Shown in pieces: positions 47,922 to 57,598 of a stretch of 64,000 bases of DNA. The position numbers were made by a program, and so were the translations under genes. The first letter of the stretch is position 1, and each line of letters opens with the position of its first letter. The DNA lies in the NCBI GenBank assembly GCA_015179125.1, contig WHVA01000101.1:124001-188000 (forward strand), written 5' to 3'. Source of the DNA: Gautieria morchelliformis (lineage: Eukaryota; Basidiomycota; Agaricomycetes; Gomphales; Gomphaceae). The notes beneath the pieces are model-generated. The model did no database searches. It worked only from the letters and a program-made list of their open reading frames with translations, and was not told the DNA's origin.

Positions 47922-48076
47922 TCAGCAGTCCTCCGGCCTCCGCACGAGCTGAGGGCTGTGTTGACCCCATTCGTGCGACAAACGAGGTTAAACTCAACGC
48001 ATCCGCTCTTTCGTCCTCCGACTCTCTCTCTGTTCCGCTCACTTCCGACACATTTTCCGCACCCCCGTTTACAGCA

Positions 48077-51000
48077 TTGGTCGACTCCGGTTCGACTCAT
48101 TGTTTCCTCGATTCCGACTTTGTTTTGAAACATAAACTTCCGACCCGCAACATTCCGACTATCCCGCTCCGCCTTTTCGACGGGTCTTCCAACACGGGAA
48201 TTTCCCAAGTTGTGGATCTGTCTATCCGTTTCGCTACTGGGGACAACCATGAAGTTACGTTTTACGTTACTCCGCTAGATGCTAGCTGTTCCGTTGTACT
48301 AGGACACAATTGGCTCACCCGATATAATCCGTCGATTAACTGGGCATTGGGTCAAATACAGTTCCGTACCCCGGATCAACTTCCATCTATTCCGACGTCT
48401 TCTGCAAAGATGGCTCAGGCCTCTTCTGCAACTCCGCTCGTGGATTCAGTTCCGCACTCCGGTCCCGCTTTAGCACCTCCGCCCCTCGAAGCCCCTCAAA
48501 TTGCGCTCGTTTCCGCCACCGCTTTCCGCGTATTGCAACGGCAAGATGATACGACCGTTTTCCAGCTTCACCTCTCCGATTCAGCTTCAGTCAAGGCTCG
48601 TTCCGCCTCGACTTCCGCTCCGGTCGACATGAGCTCAGTTCCGGAAGAATATCGTGACTTCCCGGACGTGTTCAATAAGGCCAAAGCCGACAAACCTGCT
48701 GAACATCGACCTTACGACTTGAAGATAGATCTGGAAGAAGGAGCATCTCCGCCCCTTGGACCGATCTACTCTCTTTCGCAAAGTGAACTCCTAACTCTCC
48801 GAGAGTTCGTCGATGAACACATCAACATGGGCTTTATCCGCCCTTCGCTGTCTCCGCACGGCGCTCCGGTCCTCTTCGTCAAGAAGAAGGATGGATCTCT
48901 CCGCCTCTGCGTCGATTTCCGCGGACTCAATGCGCTCACTAAAAAGGACAAATATCCGCTTCCGCGCATTTCCGACTTACTCGACACTCCCCGCAGGGCG
49001 AAGATCTACACCAAAATTGACCTCCGGCACGCTTATCACCTTGTCCGCATCCGGGAAGGTGACGAGTGGAAGACCACCTTCCGCACCCGCTATGGTGCCT
49101 TTGAGTGGACTGTCATGCCTTTTGGTCTAACCAACGCTCCCGCCGCTTTTCAGCGATTCATGAACGACGTATTTTCCGACCTCCTCGACGTATGCGTTCT
49201 AGTCTACATTGACGACATCCTCATCTATTCCGACACACCGGAAAAACATCGGGAACATGTCCGCGAAGTACTCCGCCGCCTACGCAAACACCATCTCTAC
49301 GCAAAAGCAGAGAAATGCGAATGGCATCGCGACACGGTCGAATACCTCGGCTACATCCTCTCTCCAACAGGTCTTACCATGGCAGAGGACAAGGTCAAGG
49401 CAATTCAAGAATGGCCGGAACCCCGACGTGTTAAGGATGTGCAGTCTTTCCTTGGCTTTGCCAACTTTTACCGGCGTTTCATTTATAATTTTTCCGACAT
49501 TACTGTTCCGCTCACGCGTCTCACCAGGAAGGGTGCCCCATGGAATTTCACACCGGAATGCCGTTCCGCATTTGAAGCTCTCAAATCGGCCTTCACCACG
49601 GCTCCCATACTCGGTTTCTGGATTCCTGATGCCCAACTTGTACTCGAAACCGACGCTTCTGACTACGCGCTAGCCGCCATTCTTTCCATCATTTCACCCG
49701 ACGACGGAGAAATTCATCCGATCGCCTTTCATTCCCGCACCTTTTCCGCCCCAGAACTCAACTACGACGTCCACGATAAGGAACTACTTGCGATTTTCGA
49801 AGCCTTCAAAATCTGGAGACATTACCTCGAAGGTCCAACTTATCCGATCGACGTTGTAACGGATCATAAGAACCTTGAGTATTTTGCAACCACTAAGATT
49901 TTGACTCGCCGTCAAGTCCGCTGGTCTGAATACCTCTCACAGTTCAACATGGTGATCCGTTTCCGCCCCGGAAAGCTCGGAGCAAAACCCGACGCGCTCA
50001 CTAGACGTTGGGACGTCTACCCAAAAGAGGGAAGTAGCGACTATGCCAGCGTTAATCCGCACAATTTCCGCCCAGTATTCTCCACTGAGCAACTGGCATC
50101 GTCCCTGCGTGCCACAGCATTGCAGTTTCCGCTACTCCGCGCCTCAATTATTATGGACACCGAGTCTCTCCATTCCGACATCCGTTCCGCACTCCGTTCC
50201 GACCCCACCTCCGCAACCCACCTCGATGACCCCACCAGTCCTGGATGGTCCCTCGATTCCGACGGATTTCTCCGGTACAAGTCCCGGATTTACGTTCCGG
50301 ATACCAACGATCTACGACTTCGCGTGCTCCAGCAAAGCCACGATCATCCGCTCTCAGGACACCAAGGCCAGAACAAGACCCTCAACATAATCCGACGCAC
50401 TTATACTTGGCCTCTCCTCCGCACGATGGTCCAAGACTACTGCAAGTCATGCACCACCTGTATGCGAGCCAAGCCTCAACGTCACAAACCCTACGGCCTC
50501 CTGAAGCAACTTCCGATCCCGGAACAACCGTGGAATTCAATATCCATGGATTTCATTGAGAAACTTCCTAAGTCATCCGGCTATGATACCATTCTAGTGA
50601 TCGTTGACCGCCTTACAAAGCAGTCCATCTTTATTCCGACCTACGACACCATAACTTCCGCCCAGCTCGCACAGCTCTTTGTGCTCCACGTCTTTTCCAA
50701 GCACGGAATCCCTTCCCATGTCACTTCCGACCGTGGATCCGAATTCGTGTCCTCCTTTTTCCGCACACTCGGCAAGGCTCTCGACATGAAGCTCCACTTC
50801 ACTTCCGGTTATCACCCCGAAGGAGACGGACAAACGGAACGTACTAATCAGACCCTTGAGCAGTATCTCCGCGTCTATTGCAACTACCAACATAGCAATT
50901 GGTCCGACCTTCTTCCGCTCGCGGAATTTGCCTACAACAACGCGCCTTCCGCTACCACCGGAATTTCACCCTTTTATGCCAACAAGGGCTACCACCCGAA

Positions 51001-51625
51001 TCTCGCCATCCACCCTGAACGCGACCTCGCCTCTGCAAGAGCCCGAGACTTCGTTGTGGAACTTGACGACCTTCACCAGCACCTCCGAGAGAACATTACA
51101 GCTGCCCAGAAGAGATACCAAACTTCCGCCGATCGGAAACGCCTCCCGCAACCGGCATTCGAGATAGGCGACAAAGCCTTTGTCAAAGCTGAAAACTTCC
51201 GCACCACTCGCCCCTCGAAGAAGCTCTCTGAGAAATACCTCGGTCCTTACGAGATCATCGCTAAGGCCGGCAGTCGTTCTTTCACCCTCAGACTTCCTGA
51301 CAATATGCGCGCAGTACATCCGGTATTCCATGTCTCTATGCTTGAGCCAGCAGTTCCGAATACAATTCCGAATCGAGAACAACCTCCGCCTCCGCCAGTC
51401 GTCATCGACGGAGAACCGGAATATGAGATTTCGGAAATTCTCAACTCCAAGCTCGACAGACGATACCGCTGCCAACTCCAGTACCTAGTCAAGTGGGCAG
51501 GCTATGAAAACACCGACGAAGAAACTTCGTGGATTTCCGCCACGGAACTTGACCACGCCTCTGACCTCGTCTCTGATTTCCACAAGTCATATCCTGACAA
51601 GCCTGGCCCCATTTCCGCGCCCTAG
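48077..51625 (+). other. Gypsy-B pol
   Basis: Retroelement gene of 1,182 residues in one frame. Protease (ALVDSGSTHCFLD at the start), reverse transcriptase (VYIDDILIYSD), RNase H (LETDASDYALAAILS), integrase zinc region (SGHQGQNKT; CKSCTTCMRAKPQ), integrase core (SMDFIEKLP; TSDRGSEFVSSF; GDGQTERTNQTLEQYLR) and a C-terminal chromodomain (YEISEILNSKLDRRY; YLVKWAGYENTDEETSW). All domains in the canonical Ty3 order. Open as seen. Confidence 0.95.
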
Positions 51626-51747
51626 TCATTCCGACACCACGGCTTGCTTACATTTCTCAAGCCATAATTCAAAAGAAAATCCGATTATTATTCCGATATG
51701 CTAATTTCTGACACTTCAAGAAAAATACTACAAGTCACCTCGACACC

Positions 51748-52953
51748 CTACTCCTCCCTCATGGTCTCCGCCTCGACCTCCCTTTCCGCTTCCGGGTCCT
51801 TTTCCGACCCTCCTACCTCGACGACCACCAACTCCGTGTCTAACCGTTCCCTCGTTTCCGCCTCAGTCTCCTCCTGCACCCGTGGTTCCATCCTTTCCCG
51901 GACCATCTCGTTCCGCCACCGGTACTCGCGCTTGAACTGCTCCAGGACCGCCGACATGACGGTCATCTGGTTCTGGAACGACAGCAACTGCTGTTCCTGA
52001 ACCACCGCCATATCCGTCAGCAGCTTCCGGATCCCGCGTTGGGTTTTCCGGATCCCCCTCAGCGACTCCGCGATGTCTAGCAGCGGAGATGCCATGCTGA
52101 AGCGGTTCAGCACCGCTGTCTCCGATGTTCCGGTCACCGGAAACCCCTCCGCCTTCTTCCCGCTTGGTCCCGGTTTTGACTTGGGGGTTTCAGGCCCCTC
52201 GGTCTCAACCCTGCGCCGTTTCCGCTCCACCCTCGCGGCACACCCATCCACCACGCAACGGCACTTCTTGTCCCGGCACCGTTCGCAGGCCGTCTCCCGC
52301 GGATTTTCCGACCACACGCACTCCAGGCCCTTAACCTCGCACGTATCGCAAGGAGCCTTCTCCTCCTCACCGTCCCTGGACTTCCTTTTCCGGATCGCAG
52401 GATTTTCCGGTCCCAGCTCTCGCAACTCCAGTATCCGAGCCAGCTTCTCTTTCCGAGCCTGCTGGAACTCGTCCGCCCTCCGTTTCCGCTCCTCAACTAC
52501 GTTCGGCATAGGAGCACTTTCCTTTTGCTTCCCCTTGCCCTCTGGAGACGGCGTGCTTTCCGCTTCCGACTCCCCCTCGGAATCGGCAACTCTCTGGCAG
52601 TTCTCTGTGAGCTCCGGAACCTCCCCACGACATTTCCGACTCACCCGGAACTTCCCTGCCTTTTCCGCCACGGCCTTTTCTTCCGCAGCCTTTTCGGCCG
52701 CATTCCGTTTCCGTTGTTCTTCACGGGCGCGCGACTCCTCCTCGCGACGCTTACGGTCACGCTCCTCCTTCTCCTTCCGTTCCTGCTCCCGACGCTCCAG
52801 TTCCTTGCGCTCCTCCTCCAGCCGCTCCCTCTCTTTCCGCGCGGCTTCCTCGGCCTCGCGCTTCTCGGCCAGTTCCTTCTGCGCAAGAATGTCAGCAAAA
52901 TGCTGCTTCATCTCGGCACTGGACATTTTAGAGAAATCGACTGAAGAGCTCAT
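51748..52953 (-). CDS. Antisense accessory ORF of Gypsy-B: coiled coil plus Zn2Cys6-like cluster
   Basis: About 400 residues read opposite to gag-pol, lying wholly between the pol stop and the 3' LTR. I chose the ATG at 52,953 (MSSSVDFSKMSSAEMKQHF); an in-frame ATG at 53,019 also exists. A highly charged Glu/Arg/Lys coiled coil spans residues 20-100. A second charged helix follows (ERKRRADEFQQARKEKLARI). Then comes a cysteine array, CDTC-x6-C-x10-CERC-x6-C. This fits the Zn2Cys6 consensus spacing exactly, but it lacks the usual basic residues between cysteines 2 and 3. A basic patch (RVERKRRRVE) is next to it. The C-terminal half has another helical segment. The frame is fully open over 1.2 kb. 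Its function is unknown. A DNA- or RNA-binding regulator of the element is my inference. Confidence 0.72.
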   Translation of the reverse strand: MSSSVDFSKMSSAEMKQHFADILAQKELAEKREAEEAARKERERLEEERKELERREQERKEKEERDRKRREEESRAREEQRKRNAAEKAAEEKAVAEKAGKFRVSRKCRGEVPELTENCQRVADSEGESEAESTPSPEGKGKQKESAPMPNVVEERKRRADEFQQARKEKLARILELRELGPENPAIRKRKSRDGEEEKAPCDTCEVKGLECVWSENPRETACERCRDKKCRCVVDGCAARVERKRRRVETEGPETPKSKPGPSGKKAEGFPVTGTSETAVLNRFSMASPLLDIAESLRGIRKTQRGIRKLLTDMAVVQEQQLLSFQNQMTVMSAVLEQFKREYRWRNEMVRERMEPRVQEETEAETRERLDTELVVVEVGGSEKDPEAEREVEAETMREE

Positions 52954-53062
52954 GATGGAGTAAACAGAAGACGCGTCTTGTTTCCCGCCTATAGTTCTAA
53001 CTCCGACGCGTTTGTTCACAAGTCACGTGATTCCGACTTGTGGTCTCGCGGGGCTCGACCTT

Positions 53063-53072
53063 AGAAGGGAGA
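53063..53072 (+). promoter_or_regulatory. Polypurine tract of Gypsy-B
   Basis: AGAAGGGAGA three bases before the 3' LTR start at 53,076, the normal place for plus-strand DNA priming in LTR elements. Confidence 0.7.
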
Positions 53073-53075
53073 TAC

Positions 53076-53731
53076 TGTTACGACCGTTCATTTCCGACTT
53101 CCGACCCTCAGTTCCGCCACTCCTTCCGCCCCTCCAATAGTTCCGCACGACATTCCGCCCCTTGTACATTTCCCTTGTTCTTTCGACGCTATTACTCGGA
53201 CCCACCGGACCCACCTCGCCATCCATCAAAACCATATATCCGGTCACCCTTGTAGTTCGTTGTCAGATATGTTTTCCCGACCCCTTGTTCTTTGCCATTG
53301 TTCTACCTTACCCTGAACCCCCCTTGTAGTCCCATTGTTCCCAATTAGTTAGTTCCCACACATTGTACTCGACTTCCGCTTCTCCGGAATTTGCTTAGTA
53401 CAACACCATTACTTGTTGCTCTGCGCTTTGTATAAAAACCCCCTCATGTATGTCTGTTATTCTGCAATGAGATAATCACCTTCGATACTTGATTTCCTTC
53501 GCTCCATCTCCTGTTCTTAGCACAGCGAGTCTAGCAAGATCTCAGTCTCTCCGTCTTCCGCTTTCCGCCTCAGTTCCGACTCAAGTTCCGACCAAACCTC
53601 TGGTCCAGTACTTTCCGACTTCCGGCTCATTTCCGAAATACCTAGGACGATAGTTCATTGGGGGCGCAACCTATAAGTTGAAGCCGCTGTCCTTTCCAGT
53701 TCCGACTTAGTGGAAATCCCGATACGTAACA
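53076..53731 (+). repeat. 3' LTR of Gypsy-B
   Basis: 656 bp, same ends as the 5' copy. It is followed immediately by CTTGG, which completes the target-site duplication. Confidence 0.95.
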
Positions 53732-53934
53732 CTTGGGGCCAGGGGTGGCAGCAACAACATAGCGCTTCGGAAGGCGTCTCTCCCAAGGGCGGATGCGGGA
53801 TGGATGGGGTGTCAGATTTGGTTTTTGTGTGACTTTATCCGGTGGGTCTGTACGAAGTGAGGAGAGTGGGGGCTTTTCATTCTCTACTTCAAGACAGGCA
53901 AACCGGTTATGTACAGGCAGCAGGGGCACACATC

Positions 53935-55110
53935 TCACCCGCTGCGTGTCACAAAATCCGACGCATCTTCCGCTTCCGGTAGACCATGTTCCGCATTTTC
54001 GGAAAGCTCTTCCGCAGTGGGCACTCCGTTTATGTCTGCAAGCGCGAGGAACTCTGGAAGGATCTCGAGTTTCTCCTCTGTGGTCATAAGCCGGATATCA
54101 AAGGCTTGGGGGCACTCGCGAGCGTAGTGGCCTGGTTGTCGGCAGCGGAAGCAGGTGATAGTTCCATGGCCTTTTCCGCGCATGCGGTCAACATCCATCG
54201 GGGCAGGGCCACTCTTCGAGGGAGGAGGGCTATGGTTCCTAATAGGAGCAGGCGGAGCAAGCATCGGAAATAATTTCCGTGTGGGAATGAATGCGCTTCC
54301 GGGTTTTGGCACAGGTTGAGTAGGACGAGCGGAACTGCGTGTCGTGTTCCGACTCGTCTCCACGAAGGCCTCATTTGCCTCCCTGTTCCGAGAAACCTTC
54401 TGCGCAGCTTGGTACCACCCTTCCGGGTCATCAAAATCCGGAGCTCCATCCCCAAGCAGCGCAACTTGGTTCTGGAGCGTCGGATCAAGTCCTCGTTGGA
54501 ATTTGATGACGATCGTCTTGTCGTCGTCATATTCCGCAAGGTCGATGAGCTCCTGGAAGCGATCGATGTAGTCATCGACCGGATCTTTGGCCTGGTACCA
54601 GCTCGTCCCCTTGAGCTTTGTAAGGGCTGTGAGCTGCTCGTTTTTCGGGCAGAACTGGTCGGAAAATGTTTTCTCGAACGCGTCCCAGTCCCGGAAGTAG
54701 TTCCCCTTGCCCTTTGCTTCATGTCGGATCACCTTGTTTGCAAAACGGGCTGCACGGTCCGATTTGAAAAAGGACAACGTCCAGTGAATCCGAGCCTGGT
54801 CGTTCGGAAAGAGGTCTCCGACAATTGTGAAGTAGATGCTGCATGTGTTGAAGAATGCGCGTCCCTTCTCCCGATCTCCGTCAAAGTCCGCCGGAGTTGC
54901 GGGTTTGACCTTTGCTAACTTCGCGGACATCCTCTTTTCCGCTAGTTCCGCTTTTCCGAAATCCGGATCGTCCAGCATTTCATTTCCACCACCTTGTGGA
55001 ACATCTAACTTAGCCAAAATCGCTTGTAAGGCTGTTTCAATCGCGTCGGTCTTCATCCGGTTCCGCGTCAATTCCTCCTCCATATTCCGAAGACGATCGT
55101 CCGGATCCAT
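53935..55110 (-). other. Gypsy-A gag region
   Basis: Retroelement fossil part. Begins MDPDDRLRNMEEELTRN (a coiled-coil-like start), then a retrotransposon gag domain (FNTCSIYFTIVGDLFPNDQA; DYIDRFQELIDLAEYDDDK) and one CCHC knuckle (CFRCRQPGHYARECP). Open as seen. Confidence 0.88.
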
Positions 55111-55297
55111 GTTGGAAGGAGAAATATGGGACGGGATTTCCGGGGTTGGGAGCTCGACGTAAGAAGAGGGGCTGTCGTACGCTGTATGTGCGGAAGAGGT
55201 TGCGATCTCCGAGTCGCTGTCTCCGATTCCGAACGCACCTATGGCGAATGCAACGCGCAGTACGACCGCCGGTCCTCTAGGGGAGAGACTTTTCTGC

Positions 55298-55777
55298 TGT
55301 AAGGGCAACCCTGGCTAGTCGTGGAGATCACACTACCACACAACTGACAAGGGGAAATCCAAAGTATGTATAAATGAACAGAGCATACAAGAGAGGGGGT
55401 TCTCACCTGACAAGGGGAAATCCAAAGAGAAAAGTCTAAGGACCCCCAATGTCAGCGAGCCCGTATTATACTACGCTGCGCAGCCAGGGACAACGCTTGG
55501 CACCCGCCATCAACCCTGCATCCCCCTGACCCTTGATCGACCCTTGATGCCACCTATTATGCGAGTCGCTTGATTTCCGACACTGTTCCGGGGCGGAAGT
55601 CGGAAATTGGAGTGGAACTGGCAAGGTGAACGGAACTGGTGGAAGTTCTCCCAGAAGCGGAATCGTTCCCGAAAGCGGATGCGGAGATGGAATCGGAACC
55701 GGAAGCGGAGTCGGAAATGGAGTCGGAACTGGGTGTGGTGTCGGAACTGGAAATGGAAAACAGGGTGTCCCCTGACA
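55298..55777 (-). repeat. 5' LTR of Gypsy-A
   Basis: 480 bp, identical to 41,592-42,071 except for one substitution seen by eye. GCTGG follows it at 55,778-55,782, completing the target-site duplication. Confidence 0.93.
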
Positions 55778-57292
55778 GCTGGGCTAAAGGTGGTGGAAAG
55801 GAGGGCAAGCCCCTAAATGGTGGAAAGGGGATAAGGCTAAGGGCTCTACCAGTTCCACTTAGCAGGCTACAGAAAACAACTCCACTGCTGATGAATTTGT
55901 TGGGTGCATTTATGCTCCTGCACCAAAATCAAGCATAATATATCCAATTTGTTGTGTGGCCTTCCAATTTTTTCTCACATTGTTCTTGTATTATGCATCC
56001 ATTTCTCTGGTTATTTTCGAAATTTTCCACTCATTCCTTATCCCTCTATTTCATCTTGTTATTCCTACTTTCACAAGCGGCTGCACCCAGCGGAGTCTGA
56101 AATGACTTCGACGCGCGAGCTCTTGGGCGCTAAAGGGCCGGGTAGTAGTACATGCGCAGTGGAACACATTTCCCCCTCTCTCAGTGACCACTAAATTCAC
56201 TGAGAGAGGCAAGTAAATTAGTCTAGTAGTCTTTGCATTTATTGACCTAGAAATCCTCTGTAGTGAATTGATTTCTAGGTAGTGTATAATATATTTATAG
56301 TGACCACTAAATTCACTGAGAGAGTGAATTGATTTCTAGTCTATTCTTTTGAATAACAAGTCCATACCTACTGCCTATAATTCCTGTCCTCTACAGAATT
56401 CGCATTTGCTGCTATAGAATCCATTGATCCGGTACAGGAAGACCTCACTTACTGCGCCAACATATCTGTGTCCGACTGGCTGGCAGACACAGGATCGACG
56501 ACACACATAGCTCGAAATAGGGACTACTTCATGGAATTCACAGCGGAGACTGCCAAGATTGACGGAATTATGCCAGGAAGTCCATTGCGGACCTTAGGGC
56601 GTGGTGTTGTCCAAGTTGATTTCAGTGCCGGTGAGCACACTTTCACAGTCAAACTCATGGATGTTAAGCATGTGCCTGACATGCCAAACAACATCCTGAG
56701 TGTTGGACACCTTACCAACCTGGACCACATTGCCCTGTTCAAAATTTCATTCCTGCGCTGGGACAGTTTTTGCAGAAGGCCGCAAGGTGGGGTGTATCTA
56801 TCTTATGTGTGCCAAGGTGCGGCCAGCCACTCAGATGGACTTCGCTGCTTTGGCTAAGCCGAAGTCCTGGGATGACTGGCACTGGATCCTTGGCTACATC
56901 AATTTGAGTGCAATCAGACTGATGAAGTCTGGCAACTGGGTCACTGGCATGGACATTGATACCACCACCCCGGTCACACAGTGTGCTGCCTGTATCCAGG
57001 GTAAGCACCACATGGACCCCTTCCCCAAATGTGCGGAGGACGCTGCTGCGCATGTAGGCGATCTGTCCGTCTCCGACATTTGGGGACCAGCAAATATAGA
57101 GGGGCTGGCGTGGGAGCGGTACTTTTACTCCTTTACTGACGCCAAAAGCCAATATTCGGTGATCTACTTCAGCCACACTAAGGACGGTGTCCTTGATCGC
57201 TTCAAGGAATACGCCGCCCTTGTTGAAACCCAAACTGGGCATCAGTTGAAACAGCTCTGGAGCGACGGTGGTCGCGAATATGTCAATGCCAC
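55778..57292 (+). other. Copia remnant right of Gypsy-A
   Basis: Retroelement fossil part. A short Gly/Lys-rich piece, then an AT-rich stretch with small palindromes (56,170-56,345). After that come a protease-type motif near 56,480, the pre-integrase region (about 56,860-57,000) and an integrase core up to 57,292, where element C begins. Broken in several places. Confidence 0.75.
56176..56345. repeat. Small palindromes with a partial second copy
   Basis: CTCTCTCAGTGA at 56,176-56,187 and its exact reverse complement at 56,197-56,208 flank a 9-base loop. Downstream CTAGAAATC and GATTTCTAG form another inverted pair (about 56,250-56,279). At about 56,298-56,340 most of the first loop and right arm recur, followed by TGAATTGATTTCTAG. 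This could be a tiny nested DNA-transposon remnant or replication-slip debris. Confidence 0.6.
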
Positions 57293-57598
57293 TGTCATGA
57301 ATTATTTATTTCTTGTACCCAGCTATCCCTATTTTCCCTTTCACCACTCTTCCATGTTCGCTCAGCTTCACCCTTCCCCTCGACCACTCCTCCTCTATGT
57401 TCACTCCATTTGCTCTTCGCCCTATTCGCCGAATGACCATTCGCTGCTCACATCATTCGCCAGCAGGCACACCATCAAACACGATTGACATCCTCTACCT
57501 GGCGTGATGGTTCATCACTGGCCCTGTCATCTTCCCGACTCAACCCCTTTAGGTGTTCATATGGCTGGAATGCATTTGCGGGACGTCCTACCCATAGA

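Larger units (their letters stand above)
45792..53731 (+). mobile_element. Gypsy-B: Ty3/Gypsy chromovirus with an antisense extra gene, looks whole
   Basis: Bounded by direct LTRs (45,792-46,448, 657 bp; 53,076-53,731, 656 bp) that by eye differ by a single-base gap. Flanked by the 5-bp duplication CTTGG, it is inserted between gag and pol of Gypsy-A. Internal parts: gag 46,482-47,921, pol 48,077-51,625, an antisense ORF 51,748-52,953, and a polypurine tract just before the 3' LTR. No break was seen in gag or pol. It must be the youngest member of the nest, because it sits inside a very young element. Confidence 0.95.
41592..55777 (-). mobile_element. Gypsy-A: Ty3/Gypsy chromovirus, full span with nested insertion
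   Basis: Bounded by 480-bp direct LTRs (41,592-42,071 and 55,298-55,777) that differ at one position by eye, and flanked by the 5-bp target duplication GCTGG on both sides. It lies inside the Copia gag region. On the minus strand: gag with a CCHC knuckle (53,935-55,110) and pol (about 41,851-45,780) with protease, reverse transcriptase, RNase H, integrase and a C-terminal chromodomain. Gypsy-B is inserted between gag and pol. The element is broken (the insertion plus about one further break in pol) and looks very young from its LTRs. Confidence 0.93.
40558..57292 (+). mobile_element. Ty1/Copia retroelement, broken and twice interrupted
   Basis: Parts in order: 5' LTR (40,558-40,783); a primer-site-like GGTTATGGGCCC directly after it; a gag region (about 40,851-41,591) with a UBN2-type segment (HGVWLALLTIFQAR) and a CCHC knuckle (CNNCGKKGHW). 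The insertion of Gypsy-A (41,592-55,777) follows. After it come a protease-type motif (LADTGSTTHIA, 56,470s), the pre-integrase region and an integrase core (SVSDIWGPANI; WSDGGREY). This is then cut at 57,293 by element C. No reverse transcriptase or 3' LTR of this element is visible. It is a fossil with several breaks, older than the elements inside it. Confidence 0.82.

Noticed and set aside
52073-52963. 296-residue plus frame under the antisense ORF of Gypsy-B
   Set aside because: Ser/Phe/Arg low complexity from reading the charged coiled coil backwards; the minus frame has the ordered coiled coil and cysteine cluster.
53023-53247. Identical frames beginning MTGYMVLMDGEV at 45,963 and 53,247 (-)
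   Set aside because: Both lie inside the Gypsy-B LTRs, read antisense; they are LTR sequence and not a gene start.
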